DNA from: Aquihabitans sp. G128
GTDB taxonomy: Bacteria; Actinomycetota; Acidimicrobiia; Acidimicrobiales; Iamiaceae
Length of the DNA stretch: 64,000 nucleotides
NCBI RefSeq assembly: GCF_019048865.1
Contig: NZ_CP077604.1
Coordinates: forward strand, 3,038,001 to 3,102,000
Reading direction: 5' to 3'
Shown: positions 55,477 through 63,906 of the stretch, in pieces
How positions within the stretch are numbered: the first letter of the stretch is position 1
How the letters are laid out: every line of letters starts with the position of its first letter
Program-made: the position numbers and the translations under genes
The notes under the pieces: generated by a model
Told to the model about the DNA's origin: nothing
Database searches by the model: none
What the model saw: only the letters and a program-made list of their open reading frames with translations

Positions 55477-56823
55477 GTGCTCGCCTGGGTCGCGCTGGTC
55501 ACGGTGGCATCCCTGGTGGGGATCCCGTTCCGCATCGACTGGAAGCTCAAGGCACCACCGTTCGCCGGTGCGGTCGACCTCCCCTTCCTGCCGGCCGTGC
55601 CGGTGGTGCTCGGCCTCGGCCTGGTGCTGGCCGCCCGCCTGCCCGGCTGGTGCGTCCGCCTCGGCTGGCGTCGCCTGCTCCTCACCGCCGCCCTCGTCGG
55701 CCTGGCGTGGGGTGGTGCGCTGGCGCTGGTGCGGGGGCCGTCCGGCCTCGACCGTGGGCTCGACGGGCGCTTCGAGTACCCGGCCGTGGTGGCCCAGGTC
55801 GACGACATCGGCCTCGGGCGCTTCGTCGACACCTTCACCGAGCCGACCGTCCTCGAGCGCTACCCCATCCACGTGCAGGGCCACCCGCTGGGGGCCGCCC
55901 TGCTCTTCGTCGGCCTCGACCGGGTCGGCCTCGGCGGTGCCGCGGGTGCCGCCGCGTTCCTTCTGGTGGCCGGCGCCGCCGCCACCCCGGCCGTGCTCCT
56001 CGCCGTGCGCGACGTGGCCGGCGAGCGTCGCGCCCGCCAGGCGGCGCCGTTCCTGGTGCTCGCCCCTGCGGTCCTCTGGACGGTCACCTCGGCCGACGCG
56101 CTCTACGCCTCGGTCGGTGCCTGGGCCGTGGCCCTGCTCGTCCTGGCCTCGTCGCCAGGGCGCGCCCTGGGCCGCCGAGCCGTCCTGGCCGTCGCCGGCG
56201 GCGTGCTCTTCGGCCTCGGCGTGAACCTGAGCTACGGCTTGGCGCCGCTGGTGCTGGTGCCGATCGTGGTGATCGCCGTGCGGCGGCGCTGGTCCGTGCT
56301 GGCCGGTGCCGCGCTCGGCGGGGCGGCGGTGCTCGCTGCCTTCGCCGCCGCCGGCTTCTGGTGGTTCGACGGGTTGGCCGCCACCCACGTCCGCTACCTG
56401 GCCGGCGTGGGCGCCCGCCGGTCCTTCGCCTACTTCGCGCCCCTCGGCAACCCGGCCGCGCTGGCCGTGGCAGCGGGCCCGGCGATGGCGCTGGGCCTGG
56501 CTCGCGTCCGCGACCGGAAGCTGTGGCTCCTGGCCGGCGGCGCCCTCGCCGCCGTCGTGGTCGCCGACCTCACCGGCCTGTCCAAGGCCGAGGTCGAGCG
56601 CATCTGGCTGCCGTTCGTGCCGTGGCTGCTGGTGCTCGCCGCCGGCCTGGCCGACCGTTCCGACCGTCCTGGTCGTGGGTCCGACGCGAGCCACGATCCG
56701 ACGGCCGTCACTGCCGCAGAGCCGACCACCGTCGCGGCCTGGTCGCCGCTCGCCTCGCAGGCGCTGGTCCTGCAGGTCGTGGTGGCCGTGCTGGCCGAAT
56801 CCGTCGTCAAGACCCTCTGGTAG
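55477..56823 (+). CDS. GT-C-like polytopic glycosyltransferase
   Basis: About 448 residues with ten or so hydrophobic helices. The first extracytoplasmic loop holds QVDDIGLGRFVD (Asp pair) and YPIHVQGHPLG, the layout of lipid-linked sugar transferases of the GT-C fold. It likely moves a sugar from the carrier made by the GT2 enzyme to an acceptor outside the membrane (inference). The start is unsure: GTG 55477 begins the first helix, but no ribosome site is visible and a few more N-terminal residues are possible. The epimerase follows within eight bases. Confidence 0.68.
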   Translation: MLAWVALVTVASLVGIPFRIDWKLKAPPFAGAVDLPFLPAVPVVLGLGLVLAARLPGWCVRLGWRRLLLTAALVGLAWGGALALVRGPSGLDRGLDGRFEYPAVVAQVDDIGLGRFVDTFTEPTVLERYPIHVQGHPLGAALLFVGLDRVGLGGAAGAAAFLLVAGAAATPAVLLAVRDVAGERRARQAAPFLVLAPAVLWTVTSADALYASVGAWAVALLVLASSPGRALGRRAVLAVAGGVLFGLGVNLSYGLAPLVLVPIVVIAVRRRWSVLAGAALGGAAVLAAFAAAGFWWFDGLAATHVRYLAGVGARRSFAYFAPLGNPAALAVAAGPAMALGLARVRDRKLWLLAGGALAAVVVADLTGLSKAEVERIWLPFVPWLLVLAAGLADRSDRPGRGSDASHDPTAVTAAEPTTVAAWSPLASQALVLQVVVAVLAESVVKTLW

Positions 56824-56830
56824 GAGCAAC

Positions 56831-57877
56831 GTGCGCATCCTCGTCACCGGTGGCCTCGGCTTCATCGGCTCCCACCTCGTCGACCGCTTGGTCGCCGACG
56901 GCCACGACGTCGCGGTCCTCGACTCGCTCGCCCCCCACGTCCACGCCACCGCGCCCGCCTACGCCAACCCCGCCGCCACCTACGTCGAGGGCGACGTGCG
57001 CGACCCCGACGCGTGGCGGCAGGTGCTGCCCGGCGTCGACGCGGTGTCGCACCAGGCGGCCCGCGTGGGCCTGGGCGTGAGCCCGGCCGACGTGCGCGGC
57101 TACGTGGAGGACAACGACGTGGGCACCGCCGTGGGCCTGTGGTGCCTCCACGAGGCCGGCTTCGCCGGGCGACTGGTGCTCGCCTCGAGCATGGTCGTCT
57201 ACGGCGAAGGCGCCTACCGCTGTGCCGAGCACGGCCCGGTGCGGCCCGGCCCACGCCGGCGCGAGGCCCTCGACGCCGGCGACTTCGAGCCGCCGTGCCC
57301 CACCTGCGGCCGCCGCCTCGAGCCGGCCCTGGTCGACGAGGACGCTCCCCTCGATCCCCGCAACACCTACGCCGCCACCAAGCTCCACCAGGAGCACCTG
57401 GCCGCGGTGTTCGGGCGGGAGACCGGCGTGCCCGTCATCGCGCTCCGCTACCACAACGTCTACGGGCCCCGGATGCCCCGCGACACGCCGTACGCGGGCG
57501 TGGCCGCCATCTTCCGCTCGGCGCTCGAGCGCGGCGAAGCGCCCCAAGTGTTCGAGGACGGCGGCCAGCGCCGCGACTTCGTCCACGTGGCCGACGTGGC
57601 GGCGGCGAACGTCGCCGCCCTCACCCAGGCCGAGCCGCTGGTCGGCGCCTGCAACGTGGCCAGCGGCCACCCCCACACCGTGGGGGACCTGGCCCACGCC
57701 CTCGCCGCGGCCATGGGCGGCCCGACGCCGGTCACCACCGGCGCCTACCGCCTGGGCGACGTGCGCCACGTCACCGCCTCCCCGGCCCGAGCCGCCGAGC
57801 AGCTCGGCTTCCGGGCGGCGATCCCCTTCGCCGACGGCGTCACCGAGTTCGCCACCGCTGCGCTGCGCGACGCCTGA
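56831..57877 (+). CDS. NAD-dependent nucleotide-sugar epimerase/dehydratase
   Basis: A 348-residue extended SDR. VRILVTGGLGFIGSHLVDRL is the NAD site, SSMVVYGEGAY carries the Ser, and NTYAATKLHQEHLA has Tyr-x3-Lys. RYHNVYGPRMPRD is the usual UDP-sugar epimerase block. An insert with CPTCGRR, and another Cys, may bind zinc; it is found in this actinobacterial subgroup. GGAG five bases before GTG 56831 is the ribosome site. It closes the three-gene glycan set. Confidence 0.92.
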   Translation: MRILVTGGLGFIGSHLVDRLVADGHDVAVLDSLAPHVHATAPAYANPAATYVEGDVRDPDAWRQVLPGVDAVSHQAARVGLGVSPADVRGYVEDNDVGTAVGLWCLHEAGFAGRLVLASSMVVYGEGAYRCAEHGPVRPGPRRREALDAGDFEPPCPTCGRRLEPALVDEDAPLDPRNTYAATKLHQEHLAAVFGRETGVPVIALRYHNVYGPRMPRDTPYAGVAAIFRSALERGEAPQVFEDGGQRRDFVHVADVAAANVAALTQAEPLVGACNVASGHPHTVGDLAHALAAAMGGPTPVTTGAYRLGDVRHVTASPARAAEQLGFRAAIPFADGVTEFATAALRDA

Positions 57878-57902
57878 GTCGGAGGCCGCGCGCCTCCCCA
57901 GG

Positions 57903-58370
57903 TCAGGGCTCGGTCCTCGCCCCCGACCCGCAGCGGACCAGCACGGTGGAGCCGACGGCCGCAGCCAAGACCGACGCGAGGAGGATGCCGACCTTCGCAT
58001 CGCCCTGGAGCGGACCGGGCTCGAAGGCGAGGCCGGCCACGAACAGCGAGACGGTGAAGCCGATCCCGGCCAGCACGGCCGCGCCGACCAGCTGCGCCCA
58101 GCTGACCCCCTCGGGCAGGCTGGCCAGCCCGATCCGGGTGGCGAGCCACGCGGCACCCGTGATGCCGACGGTCTTGCCCAGGACGAGGCCGACGACCACA
58201 CCGGTCATCACCGGCCCGGCGGTGCTGAGGCTGTCGCCCCGCAGCTCGATGCCCGCGTCGGCCAGCGCGAACAGCGGGACGACGAGGTAGCTCCTCCACG
58301 GGTGGAGGAGGGCGAGGAGGCGATCGGTCAGCGGGACGGAGGTCCGGATCAGGAACGAGACGCGCTGCAC
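57903..58370 (-). pseudogene. NhaA-type antiporter, C-terminal half only
   Basis: A 155-residue remnant of the NhaA sodium/proton antiporter. ALLHPWRSYLVVPLFALADAGIELRG and AAVLAGIGFTVSLFVAGLAFEPG are the last helices of the family, normally about 400 residues long. The N-terminal half, with the essential Asp pair in helix V, is absent. In-frame similarity continues upstream (residues like LENQPELDAQEVQR) until it runs into the end of the CLC gene. The fragment cannot transport alone. GTG 58370 is the only in-frame start found. Confidence 0.75.
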
Positions 58371-58470
58371 CTCCTGCGCGTCGAGCTCCGGCTGGTTCTC
58401 GAGGGAGTCGACGATGGCCTCTGTCTCGAGGCGATCCTGGAGGGCGACCGCCGGCGTGAGGTCGACGTGC

Positions 58471-60183
58471 TCAGGTGGTCGTCTCGGTTCGATCGAGGAT
58501 GGCGTCGAGCTTCAGGATCTCGCCGGTGGTGACCAGCCCGACGTAGCGGCCGTCGTCGAGGATGGGCAGCCGATCGGTGTCGGCCTCCTCCATCGCCCGC
58601 ACGGCGGTGCCCAGCGACCACCCCACGTCGCCCACGGGGCCCTCGGTCCGGGCGATGTCGGAGACGGGCGTCGTGGGCCAGGCCTCACGAGCGATCGTGC
58701 CGATGTCGTGCAGCAGGACCATCCCCAGGTAGGTGGCCCCGTCGACGACCGGGACGGCGCGCATGTGCAGCTGGCTCACGTGGTGGTCGAACAGCTCGGC
58801 GATCGTCGCATCCGGAGGCACCGTGCTGGCGTCGGTGCGCACGGCGGCGGTGACCGGTAGCCGGAGCCGACGTTCGAGCAGGCTGGACCGGGTGCCCTCC
58901 TGGTACGGCGTCACCGACGCACTCCCCATCAGGAGCTGGCTCGTGGCGGCGGCGATCAGGGCCGGCACCACGAACCCCGGTCGCCCCGACGTCTCGGCCA
59001 CGAAGACCACCGCGGCCAGCGGCACCCGGTAACCGGCGCCGAGGAACGCCGCCACGCCGAGGAGCGGGAAGAACGTCGGGTCCGGAGGGTGCACCAGGGC
59101 GCTGACCCCGGCTCCCAGCAGCGCGCCCTGCACGACGAGCGGCACGAACAGGCCGCCGACCCCGCCGCCGCCGACCGCCAGCGTGGTCGCCGCCGCCCGG
59201 AGGAGGAACAGCACGACGATCGCGCCGATCGCGTGGCCAGGGTCGATCGCCCAGGCCAGCGTGCGATAGCCCGACCCCGTCGAGAGGGCGTCGTCGGTGA
59301 CGGCATGGGTGGCCAGGAACACCGCCACCAGACCGCCGGCGACGATGGGCAACCTCGTGGCCGGAGACACGTCGGCGGCGAGCCCCTTGGCGAAGCGGAG
59401 GATCCACGCGAAGCCTCGGGCCCCGAGCCCGGCGAGCAGGCCGAGCACGGCGGCGCCCCCGAGGTCTCGGAGGTCGAAGGGTGGTGCGCCACCGATGGGG
59501 AAGAGCGGCTCCACCCCGTTGATGGCCACGTAGACCACGTAGCTGGACGCCGACGCGAACATCGCCGGCAGCAGCATCCGCCGGGCCAGGTCCTCCCGAT
59601 ACGGGACCTCCAGGGCGAAGACCAGACCGGTCGCCGGCGCCTTGAAGATGGCCGCCACCCCGGCGGCGGCTCCGCACACCATCAAGAGCTTGGCGTCCTC
59701 GCGGCTGAACACCCGGCCCCAGCGCCGCTGCAGGCGCGCCCCGATCGCCGTGCCGATGTAGATGGCCGGGCCCTCGAAGCCCATCGCCGCTCCGGACCCG
59801 AGGGTTGCGGCGCTGGCGAGCAGGCGGCCCGGCACGGGCCGCTGGTCGAACTCGCCGTCACGGTCGTGGAACGCCTTGATGTACTCGTCGGCCGTCGAGG
59901 GCGATGCGCCACCCGCAAGCCACCGGAGGACGAGGTAGGCGACCAGGAGGCCGACCCCCGGGAGCACCGCTTGCGCCCAGAGCGGGAGCTCGAGGACCCG
60001 CTCGAAGGCCCCTTCGGCCACGAGCCGGTCGAACCCCGCCACGCCGAGGCCCGTGCAGATGCCCGTGACGATGGCCAACGCTCCCGCCTGGCGGGTGCGA
60101 CGGCCGACGGCGCCGAGCTGGCGCAGCCGCACGCCCGAGAGCGAAGCCCCTTGCGGCCCACGGATCGGCAGAGGGGCGCTCAC
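58471..60183 (-). CDS. CLC chloride channel/antiporter with two CBS domains
   Basis: A 570-residue CLC protein. ATLGSGAAMGFEGPAIYIG holds the gating Glu in GFEGP, GGGGVGGLFVPLVVQG corresponds to the GxFxP block, and ten or more helices are visible. The last 130 residues form a CBS pair (AAVRTDASTVPPDATIAELFDHH, MEEADTDRLPILDDGRYVGLV) that may sense nucleotides. It exchanges Cl- for H+ across the membrane. GTG 60183 overlaps the MarR stop by four bases, so it is controlled with that gene. Confidence 0.93.
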   Translation of the reverse strand: MSAPLPIRGPQGASLSGVRLRQLGAVGRRTRQAGALAIVTGICTGLGVAGFDRLVAEGAFERVLELPLWAQAVLPGVGLLVAYLVLRWLAGGASPSTADEYIKAFHDRDGEFDQRPVPGRLLASAATLGSGAAMGFEGPAIYIGTAIGARLQRRWGRVFSREDAKLLMVCGAAAGVAAIFKAPATGLVFALEVPYREDLARRMLLPAMFASASSYVVYVAINGVEPLFPIGGAPPFDLRDLGGAAVLGLLAGLGARGFAWILRFAKGLAADVSPATRLPIVAGGLVAVFLATHAVTDDALSTGSGYRTLAWAIDPGHAIGAIVVLFLLRAAATTLAVGGGGVGGLFVPLVVQGALLGAGVSALVHPPDPTFFPLLGVAAFLGAGYRVPLAAVVFVAETSGRPGFVVPALIAAATSQLLMGSASVTPYQEGTRSSLLERRLRLPVTAAVRTDASTVPPDATIAELFDHHVSQLHMRAVPVVDGATYLGMVLLHDIGTIAREAWPTTPVSDIARTEGPVGDVGWSLGTAVRAMEEADTDRLPILDDGRYVGLVTTGEILKLDAILDRTETTT

Positions 60184-60650
60184 AGGTCCCACCCCGTCGC
60201 CCACGCCTCGTCGGGAGCCTCGCCCGCCGCGGCTCCGAAGGTCCGCATGGCCCGGACCACCGCGCTCCGCTCCCGAGGCGAGATGTTGGCCACGATCCGC
60301 TCGATCTCCACCCGTCGCAGACCGGTGACCTCGTCGACCAGGCGGCGGCCCGGCGCCGCGACGGCCACCTCGACCTCGCGCCGGTTCTCGGCGCGGACCT
60401 GGCGCTCGATCAGGCCCTTCGCCACGAGGCGATCGCACAGGCGGGTCGCCGTCGATGGCGACGACCCCAGCTCACCAGCCAGCTCACCCATGGTCATCGC
60501 CCCCTTGGCGCAGAGGACGACGACCGCTCGGTACTCCGGCAGCGTGACCTCTTCGTCCACCCCGGCGAGGGACCGGGCGGCGATGGCCACCAATGCCCGC
60601 GACGCGCTCAACACGACATCGATGATCTCGTCGACCCGGGACTCTTTCAT
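60180..60650 (-). CDS. MarR-family transcription regulator
   Basis: A 156-residue MarR/SlyA winged helix. LPEYRAVVVLCAKGAMTMGELAGELGSSPSTATRLCDRLVAKGLIERQ is the DNA-binding part, with long helices at each end for dimerisation. It is the first gene of the CLC operon and probably represses it. A TATCCT box ends six bases before ATG 60650. It is divergent from the ammonium transporter. Confidence 0.9.
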   Translation of the reverse strand: MKESRVDEIIDVVLSASRALVAIAARSLAGVDEEVTLPEYRAVVVLCAKGAMTMGELAGELGSSPSTATRLCDRLVAKGLIERQVRAENRREVEVAVAAPGRRLVDEVTGLRRVEIERIVANISPRERSAVVRAMRTFGAAAGEAPDEAWATGWDL

Positions 60651-60656
60651 GATGCA

Positions 60657-60662
60657 AGGATA
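60657..60662 (-). promoter_or_regulatory. -10 box TATCCT of the MarR gene
   Basis: Six bases before ATG 60650. It is the most A/T-rich such box here. Confidence 0.6.
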
Positions 60663-60705
60663 GCGGGGCGGAAGGTTTCCCGGGTCGCCGGCGGCTCGCG
60701 CACTT

Positions 60706-60751
60706 CGGTCAGGTTCTGCACCCAGGGGAGGTGGTGAATGGAACCTGACCG
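60706..60751. promoter_or_regulatory. 11-base perfect dyad in the amt/MarR intergenic region
   Basis: CGGTCAGGTTC (60706-60716) and GAACCTGACCG (60741-60751) are perfect inverted repeats with a 24-base spacer. Their centre is about 72 bases from the amt start point inferred from TAGGTT, a usual activator distance, and about 79 bases from the MarR ATG. Confidence 0.6.
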
Positions 60752-60788
60752 TTCACCGCTCGGACATTGGCGGGAGACGGCCCCTTCT

Positions 60789-60794
60789 TAGGTT
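60789..60794 (+). promoter_or_regulatory. Likely -10 box TAGGTT of the amt operon
   Basis: It would give a 58-base leader before the 14-codon ORF at 60859. Confidence 0.45.
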
Positions 60795-60858
60795 GCGCCC
60801 CGACCGGAGAAGGACGCACGCGGACGTGTGCGGGGATACGGGAACAAAGGAGCGCTCC

Positions 60859-60903
60859 ATGGCTGCACGGATCGAACGACACCGGACCGGAGGGACCCCA
60901 TGA
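60859..60903 (+). CDS. Leader mini-ORF coupled to amt (14 aa)
   Basis: ATG 60859 begins MAARIERHRTGGTP, and its TGA overlaps the amt ATG by four bases (ATGA). AAGGAG lies seven bases before the ATG, and GGAGGG inside the mini-ORF serves the amt start. Confidence 0.6.
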   Translation: MAARIERHRTGGTP

Positions 60904-62432
60904 GGCCCGCCGTCAAGCGCACGATCGTGGGCCTGGCCGCCACGGTCGGGGCGACCGCCCTCGGCGCGATCGCCTTCGCCGGCCCAGCCGGAGCCCAAGC
61001 CGACTCCGAGGTCGTCGTCCTCGGCAAGCAGGTCAACCTGCTGTGGGTGGTGCTCGGTGCCGTCCTGGTGGTGTTCATGCAGGCGGGCTTCGCCTTGGTC
61101 GAGACCGGCTTCTGTCGGGCCAAGCACGCCGCCCACGTCATGAGCACCAACTTCGCCATCTTCGGGATCGGCTTCGTGGCCTTCTTCCTCATCGGCTGGC
61201 CGCTGATGTTCGGCGGGTTCACCGTCCCGGCCGTCGGCTTCGACGTGCCCACCGGCACCAACCTGATCGGGTCCGGGAACTGGACGTTCCTGTGGCAGGG
61301 CGGCTGGGCCGGCTCCGGCAAGGCCTTCTACACCGCCGGCGGCATGGGGATCTTCTTCTACATGGTGGCCTTCATGGACACCGTGGCGACCATCCCCACG
61401 GGGGCCATGGCCGAACGGTGGAAGTGGAACGCCTTCGTCGGCTGGGGCTTCTTCTGCGGCGCCTTCTACTACCCGCTGTTCGGCGCGTGGACGTGGGGCG
61501 GCGGCTGGCTGGCCAAGGCCGGCAACTCGATGCACCTCGGCCACGGCTACGTGGACTTCGCCGGCTCCGGCGTGGTGCACGCAGTCGGTGGCGTGGCGGG
61601 CCTGGCCGGAGCGATCGTGCTCGGGCCCCGCCTCGGCAAGTTCAACAAGGACGGTTCGGCCAACACCCTCGCCGGCCACCACATCCCCATGGCCATGCTC
61701 GGGACGTTCATCCTCCTGTTCGGCTGGTTCGGCTTCAACGCCGCCTCGACGTTCGCGGTGACCGACATCCGGTTCGCCGTCGTCGCCCTCAACACCGCCC
61801 TCGCCGGCGCCTTCGGTGCGGTGGCGTCGATGTTCTTCATGCAGCTGCGGACGGGCAAGCCCGATCCGGGGATGATGGTGAACGGCATGCTCGGTGGGCT
61901 CGTGGCCATCACCGCCCCGTGCGCCTTCGTCCAGCCGTGGGCTGCAGCGGTCATCGGCATCATCGCAGGCGTGCTCATCCCTCTCGCCGCCGAGTTCATC
62001 GAGTCTCGGGGCATCGACGACCCGGTGGGCGCCGTCGCGGTGCACGGCGTCGGCGGCTCGTTCGGCGTGCTGTGCGTCGGCATCTTCTCCGACGGCCAGT
62101 ACGGCTTCGGCTGGAACGCCACCGAGGGGCTCGACGCCCGAGGGGTCACGGGCGTCCTCTACGGCGGCGAGGGCTGGGGCCAGCTGGGCGTCCAGGCGCT
62201 CTCGGTCGTGGTCATCTGGACCGTCATCTTCGGGTTCGCCTTCGGGTTCTTCAAGCTGCAGAACAAGCTGATGAAGGGCGGCATCCGTCCCACCGAGGAG
62301 ATGGAGCTCGAGGGCATGGACATGCCCGAGATGGGAGCGCTCGCCTACCCCGAGTTCCCGCTCATCGAGGACGCCGTCACCGGCCACGGCGGTGGATCCC
62401 CCACCGAGGAGGAGCTCACCACGGTCGACTGA
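60900..62432 (+). CDS. amt: Ammonium transporter (Amt/MEP/Rh family)
   Basis: A 510-residue, eleven- to twelve-helix transporter with an N-terminal signal-like helix (AVKRTIVGLAATVGATALGAIAFAGPAGAQA). The twin-His pore is in VDFAGSGVVHAVGG and GAVAVHGVGGSFG. AFALVETGFCRAKHA-type and SMFFMQLRTGKPDPGMMVNGMLGGLVAI segments are typical. It brings ammonium into the cell. GGAGGG six bases before ATG 60900 is the ribosome site. No glnK/PII gene follows; instead the next genes code for the possible receiver-like proteins. A dyad upstream may be the nitrogen-control site. Confidence 0.97.
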   Translation: MRPAVKRTIVGLAATVGATALGAIAFAGPAGAQADSEVVVLGKQVNLLWVVLGAVLVVFMQAGFALVETGFCRAKHAAHVMSTNFAIFGIGFVAFFLIGWPLMFGGFTVPAVGFDVPTGTNLIGSGNWTFLWQGGWAGSGKAFYTAGGMGIFFYMVAFMDTVATIPTGAMAERWKWNAFVGWGFFCGAFYYPLFGAWTWGGGWLAKAGNSMHLGHGYVDFAGSGVVHAVGGVAGLAGAIVLGPRLGKFNKDGSANTLAGHHIPMAMLGTFILLFGWFGFNAASTFAVTDIRFAVVALNTALAGAFGAVASMFFMQLRTGKPDPGMMVNGMLGGLVAITAPCAFVQPWAAAVIGIIAGVLIPLAAEFIESRGIDDPVGAVAVHGVGGSFGVLCVGIFSDGQYGFGWNATEGLDARGVTGVLYGGEGWGQLGVQALSVVVIWTVIFGFAFGFFKLQNKLMKGGIRPTEEMELEGMDMPEMGALAYPEFPLIEDAVTGHGGGSPTEEELTTVD

Positions 62433-62673
62433 GCCTGCCGCCGACGATTCGTCGGACGAGCCCCCTGCCCGACGCCGCTGGCCCCTGCCCCTGCAGGACC
62501 GCCAGCGGCGTCGGCCGTTCCGAGGACGAGCCTCGTTCGGAGCGGAGGCGCCCCACGCGTCCCGCCGCCCTTCGCTCGCCGCGCGGCGAAAGGTCAGGGA
62601 CAGGACGGCGCACCCGAAGCGCACGGGCACCGACACGCTCACGAAACAGCCGTTCCGTACCGTCCGACCCGTC

Positions 62674-63220
62674 ATGGAAGCCCTGGACGCCGAACGCACC
62701 GCTGCCCCGCCGGCAAAAGCCGAGACGCGAGCGGCGATCGTGGCCTGGCCGGCGAGCGCCGGGCGTCGATGCGAGCTGGCCCGGCAAGGGATCCCGTGCC
62801 TCCTGGTGCTCGAACCAGGCGACGCCCCCCCCTCCGCTGCTCTCCGGCGAGGACTGGGTGCGAAGCGACGCTGACGAGCAAGACGTCGCGGCCCGCCTGG
62901 CTCACCTCGCTGCCGGGCCACCTCCGAGGCCCACCGGGCTCCGACTGGCGCTCGCCTCGGCGCTCGACGGCGAGCGCGATGCCGACGACGGGCTGCGCGC
63001 CCTGGCCCGCCTCGCTGCCACCCCAGGTCGCCTGGTGACCCTTGGAGACCTGGCGGCGGCCATCGCCCCGGGCTCCGCCGTCGGCCGGACGCGGGTCCGC
63101 GCGGCGATCCAGGCTGCGCAGGTCCTGCTCGGCGAGCTGGTGCCGCCCGATGACCCCAGCGAGATCGTGACGGTCGGCCGGGCGGGGCACCTGCTCGACA
63201 GAGGGGCTCGGCGGTCGTGA
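62674..63220 (+). CDS. Possible receiver-like plus winged-helix protein (one frameshift)
   Basis: Removing one C in the eight-C run 62825-62832 gives 181 residues. The first half (AIVAWPASAGRRCELARQGIPCLLVLEPGD, then LLSGEDWVRSDADEQDVAARLAHLA) resembles a receiver fold without the phosphorylatable Asp. The second half (ARLAATPGRLVTLGDLAAAIAPGSAVGRTRVRAAIQAAQVLL) looks like a winged helix. It may control amt, which it follows, or other nitrogen genes; this is inference. A related copy starts at 63792. Confidence 0.6.
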
Positions 63221-63906
63221 TGGTCCCTCGCCACCACCGTCCGATCCGACGCCGGTCGTCCGCCTCGGAGCCCGGTCGGCTGCGGTCCGTGGCCTCCCGT
63301 GCGGCGGCTGTCGCGTGCTCCATCGCCTTGCTCGCCATCGTCGCGACGCCATCGTCGTGCGATGCGACGGAGTCGGTGGTCGCGAACGGGCCGGCGGCTG
63401 CGGGCGCCCCGCCTGCGGCCGCCAGCCGACCATCGACCAGCGCACGAACCGCTTCCGCGCTGGCGAGCGCGAGCGTCCGCGCGACCCGCCTGTTCACGGG
63501 AGCGATACCGCCCACAGCACGCGTGAGCCGGATCGCCTCGGCGACGTCGCTGAAGGTCCAGCGCCACGAGCTGCTCACCATCGTCAGCGCCGTCACCGTC
63601 ATCACTGCAGCGTTCGCCGCCCTCCGTCGCCGCCGGCGGCCGCAACCGGCGTCCTCCCCGTTGCCCCCTCGACCACGCGGACCGGACGACCCGCGTGGCC
63701 CACCCGCCGCTCCGAGCACCCATGCCTGCCGCCGCCCGGCGCCAGGTTCGGTTGCCGGCCGCCCCTGCGGCCGTGGACTCGGAGGTGAACCTTGCTCACG
63801 AAAGCTCGTCCGACGAGCGACCCCATCGCTCACGCCATCTCGTGGATCTCGACGAGGGGCATCCAGGTGGAGCGGCGCACCAGCAGCCACCTGGACCTCG
63901 ACCTGA
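63217..63906 (+). CDS. Hypothetical secreted or membrane protein
   Basis: GTG 63217 overlaps the stop of the gene before. The first 110 residues look coding: a hydrophobic helix (AAAVACSIALLAIVATPSS), then an Ala/Ser-rich stretch, and a second helix (LLTIVSAVTVITAAFAALRRRRR). After about residue 140 the product turns into Pro/Arg-rich text of doubtful meaning, and the frame overlaps the next gene. The true end may be near 63788 in another frame, which would need a further indel. No family is recognised. Confidence 0.4.
   Translation: MMVPRHHRPIRRRSSASEPGRLRSVASRAAAVACSIALLAIVATPSSCDATESVVANGPAAAGAPPAAASRPSTSARTASALASASVRATRLFTGAIPPTARVSRIASATSLKVQRHELLTIVSAVTVITAAFAALRRRRRPQPASSPLPPRPRGPDDPRGPPAAPSTHACRRPAPGSVAGRPCGRGLGGEPCSRKLVRRATPSLTPSRGSRRGASRWSGAPAATWTST

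Noticed and set aside
58349-58621. Basic ORF between NhaA remnant and CLC gene
   Set aside because: It is Arg-rich, overlaps the CLC end in another frame, and the CLC CBS domain there is convincing.
62433-62673. Possible gene between amt and the receiver-like gene
   Set aside because: No start with a ribosome site and no protein-like composition; it probably holds only transcript spacer.
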